49,706 bases of DNA, taken from positions 1 through 49,706 of the forward strand of contig JASLVM010000010.1 of the NCBI GenBank assembly GCA_030741355.1. The letters run 5' to 3'. This stretch comes from Candidatus Poseidonia sp. GTDB lineage: Archaea > Thermoplasmatota > Poseidoniia > Poseidoniales > Poseidoniaceae. The notes below the pieces were generated by a model. The model ran no database searches. It was not told the origin of the DNA and saw only the letters and a program-made list of their open reading frames with translations. Below, one piece after another: positions 18,403 to 27,800 of this stretch. A program made the position numbers and the translations under genes. Numbering within the stretch: the first letter of the stretch is position 1; the number at the start of each line of letters is the position of its first letter.

Positions 18403-18789
18403 TCAGTGGCCTTTGGGGCGATCGTAGGCCGGTGAGAGTCGAGCCATGTCTCCAGAGTACTGTCCACCTCGGTAGATGAAAAGAACCGGAGCGGCGAGGG
18501 TAAGGAGAATCAAGATGAGCAGGAAAAACAAGCCCCACGGTTTGACACCTGACAGGGTAGAGGCCCACAAAATCCACAAGAACGGGAGGTAAAGGAAGAT
18601 GCTGTACCGTCGTGCGATGGTGGAGAACCGTGCGCTTGACGTGCTCTTCTCAAAGAGGACCGGGACGTCCTCCTTGTTCACCAAGCCCTTGTCCACACCG
18701 CAGCGAACGCAAACCTGTGTGTACTGGCCGTTTCCGTGAATAAAGAACTCACGAGGATAGGTGCTTGCACAGAGTCGGCAGGTCGGCAT
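18403..18789 (-). CDS. Zinc-ribbon membrane protein, function unknown
   Basis: A 128-residue protein. C4-x2-C7 and C27-x2-C30 form a small N-terminal zinc ribbon. Two membrane helices follow (IFLYLPFLWILWAS and LFFLLILILLTLAAPVLFIY). The start has AGGGAA eight bases upstream. It lies 36 bases after the fused pabB-pabA-like gene and may be the last gene of that minus-strand operon. A tethered zinc ribbon on the cytoplasmic side is likely; no function is recognised. Confidence 0.7.
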   Translation of the reverse strand: MPTCRLCASTYPREFFIHGNGQYTQVCVRCGVDKGLVNKEDVPVLFEKSTSSARFSTIARRYSIFLYLPFLWILWASTLSGVKPWGLFFLLILILLTLAAPVLFIYRGGQYSGDMARLSPAYDRPKGH

Positions 18790-18825
18790 GGCTGTTCCCT
18801 GTTCAGTCCAGCGGCAAGGGATTCT

Positions 18826-21066
18826 TCAACCATCCGATTGAATGGCAAGGAATTGGGCAATGATGTGCTGTCCGTCTCGTGAACCAATGGATTCGGGATG
18901 GAACTGCACCCCGTGAATTGGCAGGTCTGGATGACGCAAACCCATGATGAGCCCAGATGACGCCTCTGTAGCATTGACCATCAGCTGATGTTCACCGTCC
19001 TCAATGGCAACCAGGGAATTGTATCGCGTGAATTTCAGACCGTGGCTTTGGTGGATGAATACGCCCGTTCCATCGTGGTCGACCTCAACCGGTACGCCGT
19101 GGACCGGCCCGAAAGGCGAGGACACGACGTGCCGCCCATCGGCAAGGGCCAGGGCTTGGTGGCCAAGACAAACACCCAACACGGGCATGGCGAGTTGGCC
19201 GTCGAGAGCGAGGTGAGCCAAAGCCATCGTCAGCAAGGCATCTTGGGGGCGCCCAGGGCCCGGGCCGAGGATGAGATGGGTTGGTTCCAGGCGTTCCAAC
19301 AAATCGTGGAGCGCCACCGGGTCGAGCCACGCCTCGCTTGATGGTGAGCGGCCCTCAAGAACGACCACGTTCCGTCCCGTTTGGGCGATAGCGTCAGCGA
19401 TGTTGAGTGAGAAGGAATCGAGGTTGTCAATGAAAAGAACGCTTGGGGGGCCTTCGTCCTCAAGCGCTTCGTGGAGCGTACGGACTTGACCGCAGTCTTC
19501 CGGGGAGGAACTTTGTCGTGGAGGCTGAAGTGGATGAATGCCCAATTTTCCCGTTGGTAGCCTGGTTTGTTCTTCCTTCATCCATCCGGCAGCAACCCGC
19601 AGAGCGGCCCCTTTCCAAGCGGCTTCTTCGACTTCTTTCTTTGGTTGAGAGGCGATGGTGATGCCACCGCCAGCACCGACCGAAGCGTGCCATCGACCGG
19701 CTTGGTTGTGCGCTTCCAAGGTGCGAATCAGGATGTTCCAAGCCGACTGTCCCGAATGGACGTCAATGTAGCCAATGGACCCGGTCCAAAAGGAACGGGG
19801 CATCTCTTCCAGACGGTCAATCACTGCGCAGACCACGGTGCGAGGGCAGCCCGTGATGGACCCTCCAGGAAACACCGCTTGCAGCGCACTGGCTCCCGTT
19901 TCGGTGCTGCGGAGTTGCGCCGTCACATGGCTGACCAAGTGCTGAACATTGGCGTAAGCCTCCACGTCAAACCGATCAACATCGATGGTTCCAGGGATGG
20001 CCACCTGCGTCAAATCATGACGCATCAAATCGACGAGCATTCGGTGTTCCGCACGTTCCTTTTCATCGCCGATCATCGATTCTCGATACCGAGCGGCCTC
20101 TTCTGCCGTTGAACCTTGAGGGCAGGTGCCCTTGATGGGGGATGTTTGGAGGCGTCCACCATCGCACATCAACAGGGATTCGGGCGAAGAACTGGAGAGG
20201 GCAAAACCGAGGTCTTGGGCTTCAACATAGGCCGAAAACGGCGAGGGATTTCGCCTCAAGAGCCGTTGGAACACGGTGTACGGATGGTCAATTTCACCCT
20301 GCCAATGTTTGCCAATGTTCACCTGATACACCTGACCGTTCACGATGCCTTGGCGCACCGCCTCCACGTTGTCTTCGTGCGTTTCATCGGTGTGAGTAAC
20401 CGCTTCACGGTGCGGTTGCGGTGGCAAAACGACCACGGGCTCACCGTCCCACGAAGTGTGGGTTTTCGCCGATTGACACCATTTCTCGTCACTGCCAAAC
20501 ACCTCCACCTTTCCGATGTGATGGTCGACAATCACGCCACCGGTGACCAGCCACAACACGGCCAGCAGAGCCCCTTCGGCCGGAGGATGTTGAAGACGCA
20601 AAGGCTGGGTCCACTGCACAAGATCGTAAGCGAGGGCGCCCGACCAAAAGGCGCCTTGAGGGAGGGAAGTGGTGTGAGGTTGCAGAAACGGGGCTTCCGG
20701 GGTTTCTGCACGCAATTTCGTGAAGAGGTCCTCCACGTTTTTTGCACGCAGCGTGACGCTGTGATACCATGAGCCGTGCTTCCATTCCTCAACTTCTGCT
20801 TGAAGCAACGGGCGGTCCTCCGTGAGGTGAAGTTCGCCCAACAGCGGGTCGTGATGAGGTGCAGCAGGCAAGGAGGTGCGTGGCGGTTGGCGCAGAATCG
20901 CTCGCTTGGTCGGCGGCGCTGCCATCAAGGAATGCTTCGCAAGGTGGGAGGCCGGACCTCCTGATACCAAGATCACCCGGTCCGGTGCACCAAAGCGGAA
21001 AGCGCCCTCGCCAAGGAGTTCGTTGGCTTCGAGTTGGTGCACAATGGCCATCACGTGCTCAGACAT
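18826..21066 (-). CDS. pabBA: Fused aminodeoxychorismate synthase PabB-PabA
   Basis: About 746 residues: a chorismate-binding synthase domain (1-490) joined to a class I glutamine amidotransferase (about 535-746). PIKGT at K312 is the PabB form; TrpE has Ala at that position, which favours p-aminobenzoate over anthranilate. The amidotransferase has DNLDSF, GPGPGRP, nucleophile C633 in GVCLGHQ, and H723/E725 in HPES. It makes 4-amino-4-deoxychorismate from chorismate and glutamine. I use ATG 21066, which overlaps the upstream pabC-like stop by eight bases (ATGTCTGA); a TTG at 21081 is weaker. Fused PabBA next to PabC is a complete pAB module. Confidence 0.85.
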   Translation of the reverse strand: MSEHVMAIVHQLEANELLGEGAFRFGAPDRVILVSGGPASHLAKHSLMAAPPTKRAILRQPPRTSLPAAPHHDPLLGELHLTEDRPLLQAEVEEWKHGSWYHSVTLRAKNVEDLFTKLRAETPEAPFLQPHTTSLPQGAFWSGALAYDLVQWTQPLRLQHPPAEGALLAVLWLVTGGVIVDHHIGKVEVFGSDEKWCQSAKTHTSWDGEPVVVLPPQPHREAVTHTDETHEDNVEAVRQGIVNGQVYQVNIGKHWQGEIDHPYTVFQRLLRRNPSPFSAYVEAQDLGFALSSSSPESLLMCDGGRLQTSPIKGTCPQGSTAEEAARYRESMIGDEKERAEHRMLVDLMRHDLTQVAIPGTIDVDRFDVEAYANVQHLVSHVTAQLRSTETGASALQAVFPGGSITGCPRTVVCAVIDRLEEMPRSFWTGSIGYIDVHSGQSAWNILIRTLEAHNQAGRWHASVGAGGGITIASQPKKEVEEAAWKGAALRVAAGWMKEEQTRLPTGKLGIHPLQPPRQSSSPEDCGQVRTLHEALEDEGPPSVLFIDNLDSFSLNIADAIAQTGRNVVVLEGRSPSSEAWLDPVALHDLLERLEPTHLILGPGPGRPQDALLTMALAHLALDGQLAMPVLGVCLGHQALALADGRHVVSSPFGPVHGVPVEVDHDGTGVFIHQSHGLKFTRYNSLVAIEDGEHQLMVNATEASSGLIMGLRHPDLPIHGVQFHPESIGSRDGQHIIAQFLAIQSDG

Positions 21067-21808
21067 CGCGTGGCCCCACAACAGACCACGTGCTCTCCTC
21101 GGTAAAATGTTGGGCCATCAGTCGTTGGCATGTGGACGAGAGTGCTTCAGAGGAACCGATGGATTCACCGTCTAAATCATTGATTCGGCACACTCCCATG
21201 CCGGTTCCAACCACAATGAATTCAGCACATCTCGCGACCGTTCGTTCGTTCAATTTGCTTTTGATAACGGGCAACCCTGCTTCGGGGAGAAGCGCTTCAA
21301 GAACGGCCGCCGTGATGCCGTCCACGCCCCCCTCACTCGAGGGAGCCATCCACACCGTACCGTCGTCGTCCAACAGCATCGGTGTGCCGCGGTCAGCATC
21401 CACGATGGCGTATTCATGCACCAGGAGCGCCGCATCACAACCAGCATCCTCCGCCGCTTGAGTGGCTGTTTGGTAGGCGGTCCAATCGCCGTGTTTCGTG
21501 CCGTTGGTACGTTCGTTCCAGCGTGGTGCGGGTACCGTGACGGCGTCGATGCCTTCGTTCCGAAAGGAAATGGTTCGCTGTTCTACGTTCCAGGTCGTTT
21601 CCGTCGCCGAACATGAAACACGCGCAAGCCACCATCCGGATTGCTCGGGGTGGGCCGAGATCACCGGAGGCTGCTTTGGCAACGCAATCCTCAATCTCTT
21701 GGCGTGCTCTGTCAACCGTTGCTGATGCGCTGGCCAATCGGCAACGGCTCCTTGCTCATTGACGAGAACCGTGGTGAACACTTCGGAGCGTGGGCCGCTG
21801 GTCGCCAT
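21059..21808 (-). CDS. pabC: Aminodeoxychorismate lyase-like (class IV aminotransferase)
   Basis: A 249-residue PLP enzyme of the BCAT/PabC fold. TNGTKHGDW carries the expected PLP Lys, followed by the AALLVHEY segment and a loop (SSEGGVDGIT) in place of the usual EG.SSN. C-terminal FIVVGTGMGV closes the cofactor site. The adjacent fused pabB-pabA-like gene strongly suggests that it releases p-aminobenzoate and pyruvate, although D-amino acid transaminases share the fold. GAGGG is eight bases before the ATG, and the gene begins nine bases after the giant surface protein stop, so all three are probably co-transcribed. Confidence 0.75.
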   Translation of the reverse strand: MATSGPRSEVFTTVLVNEQGAVADWPAHQQRLTEHAKRLRIALPKQPPVISAHPEQSGWWLARVSCSATETTWNVEQRTISFRNEGIDAVTVPAPRWNERTNGTKHGDWTAYQTATQAAEDAGCDAALLVHEYAIVDADRGTPMLLDDDGTVWMAPSSEGGVDGITAAVLEALLPEAGLPVIKSKLNERTVARCAEFIVVGTGMGVCRINDLDGESIGSSEALSSTCQRLMAQHFTEESTWSVVGPRDV

Positions 21809-21817
21809 GGTGCGCCC

Positions 21818-24800
21818 TCACAACAAATCGTCGAGGAAAGACGTGTCAATTTGCGGGCTCTTTTGAGCCGGTTCGGGCGCGTCCAGCAAGCCGTCCAACA
21901 GTGAGGGGTCCACTCGAGGCTGGAGGACGGGTTGGGTGGCCTGATAGGCAGGTCGACCGTAATCGGGGGATTGGATTTGGTTGGCGGCAGCGTAGATGTC
22001 GTTGGCTTGCTGGGTGGTGATGCCAGGCGGTGGTGCAGGGGCTGCGGCTGGCGTTGTTGCGGCTGGCGCTGCTTGGCTTGGCGTATCCCAATTTGAGTCT
22101 TGAATGCCCCACGTGGCTTCTTGCAATTCCCATGATTTCGAGCGCTGCTTGGAGGTGCTTCGACCCCTTACCACTATGACCAGCAGCAAGACGACGATGA
22201 GGAACATACCGGCGGCGATGAGGTTCGGTGCGGTGAGGAGGGCCTCAAGCGAGAAGGGACTCTCCGACCCGCTGTTGCCGTCGTCTCCACCGGTAGCGCC
22301 AAGGGCGTCAAGTTTCACTGCTTCAACCGTTGACTTGGCCACGGTGTCGTCGTAAGGAACGACGGCCACGTAGTAAGCTGTAGCGTTGTTCAAGCCGTCA
22401 AAGACATCCGATGTGATGAGGAAGGAATTGGCTGAGACCGTCTCGCCCACCATGGTTGCGTCATCGGTGCTCGTGAACATCTCGTCGCTGATGTAGATGT
22501 GATAGCCTCGAACATTGGCGTTTACTGAATGCTGCCATTCAACAAAGATGGTGTTCTCTTCAAACCACTCGGCTTCGACGTCCTCAATGTCTGGGAGGTA
22601 GACTCCGGGGTCAGTGATGCCTTCGTCGGTGGCGGCTGTGGAAACCACGGTGAGCATGTCAACATGGGCGTTCATCGACGAGTCGACCACCACCACGGCT
22701 ACCCAGACTTCTTGGCCGGGGATGACGGGTACATCGCCTGCGACCACGTCGATGACCAGCGGCAGGCTGGGTGCGCGGTCAAGGGTTGCGATGGGGTTGA
22801 GCGCCATCTGCGTGCCCTGTTGTCCCACCTTGCCTTCGAAGTTGTAGGTCTCGGCGTAGACGAGGTATTCCCAGACATCATCGGCGTCTGAGAGGTCAAA
22901 GGAGAGCAACAAGGCGCTTCCGTCGTCGTTGGGACGGTCGGTCAGGGTGAGGTCGGTGAGTCGGTCCGGAGCCGTCTTGTCGTTGATGTTGTCAATCGGT
23001 GTGACGCTGACCTGCGTGAGGTCGGTCAGGTGGACATTGCCCTTCAGGTCGTGAACCGTCACGGCCACGTAGAGTTCCACATCGGCCTTGATCAAGTCTG
23101 GGCTTCCTTGAGAGAGGTCGTTTCCATCGTCGACGTAAAGAGCCGTTGAGATGGTGAGTTCAATCGGGTTGGTTCGCTCGTCAATCCACTGTTTGTTGAA
23201 AGAGAAACAACCGCAGACGTTTGGGTTGTTGCCGAAGGCAGCGTAAGCGAGAGACAAATCCTCCACCGGTGCGTTGGCAACCCAAACGGTGTAGGATGCA
23301 AAGTCGTTCACGGTCGAAGGTTCCCAGACCACATCGATGGCCGTACCGTCGTCGTTGGCGTGGTCAAAAGCCATCAAAGACGTGATTCGGGGAGGCGTGG
23401 CTCCCTGACCGATGATGTTCTGCAGCGGTGTGACGGTTACCAACTTCACTTCGTCAACGTTCCCGTTGAGCCAAACATCGTAAGCGACCACACCAACCGT
23501 GTAGACCTGTCCATCGATGAGAGGGACGCCGTCCAAAGAGGAGACAATGGTTTGGTTCTCGTCGCACGGATTGATGACAGCTGCTTGGGAGAAACCGTCC
23601 ACGCTGGCCATGTCATCTTGTGCATGCTCGCCCTGCTTGACGAACACGGTGTAGAAGGCACAGTCTTCAGCGGTGCTGATGTTCCACTCCACCATGATGC
23701 GACCGCCTTCATCGTCCGGCACATCGCTGGCTTCTGTTCCCATTACAGGGTCTGGAGCGTCGTTGTCGTTCAGTTCACCGGTTGGGACCACTGGGCCAAC
23801 CACGGTCACGTTGGAGAGATTCTCCTGTCCTGCGGTGTCAACGCAGGTGAAACCGATCCACACCGGCACGCCGGGAGTCTGGGAGATAACCGACTGATTG
23901 CCTTCGTTGGGAGCATAAGAGGTGTACGGCGTTCGCCCGAGGGCGTCCACCATCGGTGTGGTGGAGACGTACACGTTGGTGCTGGCAAGGTCAAGCGCCG
24001 TGCATCGTGCCCATTCGAGTTCAATGTCGCCATCGTCCCCGCTGCTGCCCATGGCGTTGGCGGCTGCCCACAGGGGTGCGCCAGGAATTTCATCACTGGG
24101 CGTCGTTGGACCGAACGGTGCAGACACCTTACCCCATCGTCCGTCGGTGTATTCTGCAACCACAACACCGTAGTAATCCGTGCCGTCTTTGAGCGCCACG
24201 CCGTTCGCTGTCTCAATGTCGGCTGCCAAACGGCTGTGGAGGGAAATGGCCTTGTCTGGTGTTTGACCAAGTAACTCCAGTTCCGTTGGTGCAGTGGCCC
24301 ACGGGCCTTCGTTGAGGAACACGAGGTAGCGTGCAAAGTCCTCATCGTGAACCAACGACCACGAAGCGGTCAACACGCCGCCGCCATCATCCGGACGGTC
24401 TTCCAACCCGACCATGCTGACGGGCGTGTCGGTTCGGACATAATCGTAGGTCAAGCGCGCTTCCAGCGAGCCGTTTGCAGGCGAGAAGAGTCGCAACGTG
24501 ACGTGCCGGGTGTTGTTGTACAACATCCCGTTATCCACCGCATCTTGCAGATTCAATTCAAGCGTAGGGTCTTGACTGAGGTCCAGAAGAACGTTGTATT
24601 CCAAAGCCACTGATTTGGCCCAAACAGCCGCTCCGGTGACCGGCGAGGTCAGTACGATGGGGACGTTTTGGAACAAAAGGCCGTGAACGCCGGGCGTGCC
24701 TAACGTACTGTCAAGCGCGTGCGGGTTGGCTGGGTCTACGAGGTCGATCGGCATGCCGGGGTGGGTCATGGTGGTGATGTTCATTCCGCCGCTACCGAAG

Positions 24801-27800
24801 CCCCTCACGGTCAACGGCAAGGCTCGCCGCATCGATGTGGATTCCAACGGAGTGAATTGGCCGGTTCTGTCCCATCCTTGCAATCCTTCTTCGGTGATGG
24901 CCCAGAGATGGTTCGCACCCAATGCTCCCGCTTTCACGTTCGTGGCGCTGAGCGTGGCCTTGAAGGGATGACCGTCTGTGCGGGCCTCAGAAAGCATCAT
25001 GTTGTTCTGCGAACCGACTGAAAGGACGTCCTCACCATCGCTCATCATTTGGAGGATGGGGTACTGGAATTGGAACGCTGTCGTCCCGTCTTCGAAATCA
25101 CCGCTTGAGGCGTTCCAGTGGGTCAATGGACCCACATCGGTGGCCATATGGATGCCCCACCAGTCCGCTGCGAGCGCCGTCACGGTGTTCGAGGGCAACT
25201 GGTCAAAGCGGTGGGTGGAACTGACTTGGAGGGTGCTGGGGTCGACCAGCGACACACCGGGGCGGTCCACTGCACCTCGCCCGTCGTGACTGACGATGAG
25301 GGTCGAGATACCGACGTTGTTGGTGTTCACGGCGAGGCCCCAGGCAGATTGACCCATCAATCCGTTTGTTTTGGTCAACGTGGTGCCGCTTTGCGTGGAT
25401 GGATCCCAAACGAAGACGCCCGAAGGTGTGGCCATGTAAACTTTGGAGGCGACGACCACAACGTCCTCAACAACATTTGTGGGCAAGCCTTTGGAAACCG
25501 TGATGGAATCCATCCAACCGTTGGTGGTGTAGTTCCAGCGCCCAATGCCACCGTCTGTAGCGATGTAGAGCACGCCCGTACTGTCAGCAAAGCCGTTCAC
25601 GATGTTGGAAGGCAAACCGGCAATGAGACGCCCATTCCCAAACTGGTCGGTGTTTGGATTGAACATCTGTACGCCGGGCGGGCTTCCTCCTTCACCAGCG
25701 AGGCCAATCACAAGTTGGCTGTTGTAGGTGTGCATCGTGTCGAATTTTGTGTGGAGTGAACCGCCGATGTTGGAGATGACCTTGGTAAGGGTGTCAAGCT
25801 TGAGCATGCCACCGGGGGATGAAGCGATGTACAAATCCGTCCCGTGAAGATGAAGGTCGCTGGCCACCGTGTTGCCAGGGAGGGTCCAGCCGTATTGCCA
25901 TTCAATCGTTCCGTTGGGTAGGAAGGTACCTTGGAGCAAGCCGGTTCCTGTGCCACCAAAGTTTCCAGAGGTGGCGGATGTTCCCGTCGAAGCCCATAGG
26001 TGGGTGGCGTTGGCCACCATCGTGGACACTTGGCCGCTGACAAGGCCGGGAAGGTCCACGACCGTTTGCCGTCCCGATGAGGAGAGGGTGGCGACTTCGC
26101 TGTAGCCGGAAGAGCCACCTGCACGTCCAATCAACCATTCCGAGGAGCGGGTGAGCCACTGCAGGGAAGTTACCGGTGAACCTGCACCTTGGATCTGCGC
26201 CTGCAGAGCGGTGGCGCCGTTGGCCACCAAGGTCGAGTACCCTCCTGCGATGAGGTTTGGACCAAAGTTTCCAACGGCATGGCCGACGATGAGTTGCGTG
26301 CCTGAGTGTGAGAGTGCATCGTACCACACTCGGTCGCTGGGCAGGTTGTGACTGGAGGTGGTGAGGCTGGAGAGGAAGGCCGAGGTGGCGTAGCTGTAGC
26401 GGCTGATGGGTTGGTTGTCGTTGTAGTAGCCGATGTAGAGGGTGTCTTGGCTGTCGCAGGTGACCGAGGCGGGGGCGGTCCCGTCGAGTTGACTGCTGTC
26501 AAGGCCTGAATTGACCGTGGCGTTTGGCAAATCAAGGCGAGCGATCCCTCCGTTGTTGTTGTACATGGCGATGTTGAGCACACCACCGCACATTTCCATT
26601 GAAATTGGATAGCCGTTGGGGATGTTGGTGTAGGAATCAGCGGGGTAGGAAGTCCATGCACCGGCGCCGTTGCGGTGAGAGATGATACCTTCCTCGAACT
26701 GACCGAAGCGGTTGAAGTCTGCTCCACCGACCACCAAGTGCGTACCGTCGGTCCAGAGTTCGTAGAAGATGTCTCCGGCGTTACTCGGTAGGCCGTTCCC
26801 GGCTTCCCATGTGGTGTTCCATGTGTTCGTGATTTCGTTGTAGCGCGCAACGCCGTCTTCGGTGGCGAACAAGGTCTCACCGTTGTGCTCAACGATGCCC
26901 CGGATGGGGAATTCAAAGTTCGTCCATGCGTTCACGAGGTTTTGGTTGCTGTCATAAAGTTCCAGTTTCAATTCGCCCCATGAAACCCACGTGTTGCCGT
27001 TGGAGGATTCGTACGCAGTGACACGGTCGATGGAGCCGGTTGGCAGGATGTTGGCTTCCCATGAGGAGATGGTGGTGTTCCATCGGGCGATGCCACCGGA
27101 GCCGTCCGAGTTCCACCATTGGCCAGACACGACGCTGACCATGAGCGTATCACCTGACATTTCCATGTTGACGATGTCGCCACCGTTCTCACCGACTTGG
27201 GCGCCGATGTCAAGATTGCTGAGGGCGGTCAAATTAGCGACGTCAAGTCGGCTGACTTCATCGCTTGTTGTTCTGGCGTGGTAGTAGAGGATGTTGTTGT
27301 GAATCAGCATGTCGTGAGGTGCGCTGGCGGCGTTGTACAGGCTACTTGAACGTTCGATGTCGTAAGCTTCGCCCCCGGTTGTGACGTTGATGAGTTGGAA
27401 CCCGTCATCACCGCCAACCCACAGAAGGTTTGGGCGGATGTCTGCGACCAGTCCCGTGACATCGTCGTTCCCACCGTCCAGCACACCGTTGTCTTCGGTG
27501 AACGGCGTGAGCCACTGGTTGTTGGCGATGTCGTAGCGCAACACGCCCAAGCCTTCCGTTCCGATGTAGGCGGTGTTGCCCATGACTTCCACCACGGCGT
27601 TACCGGTTTGGGTGTCTTGGCCCCAGTTCTGATCGTGCTGGAAATTGGATTTCGTGATGAGGCCTACGCCAGAAGTGGTACCGCCGTAGACGTAGGTGTT
27701 GTCGTAGCCCACACTGTAGGTGGCCCAGTTGGGCATACCGTCGTAGACGTTTTGACAGTCGTTGATGCCCATGGTGGCGATGGTGTATTTGCAGACGCCG

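Noticed and set aside
23360-24274. 304-codon plus-strand frame inside the giant surface gene
   Set aside because: Antisense of Fn3-like coding; no start signal and low-complexity His/Val/Asp translation.
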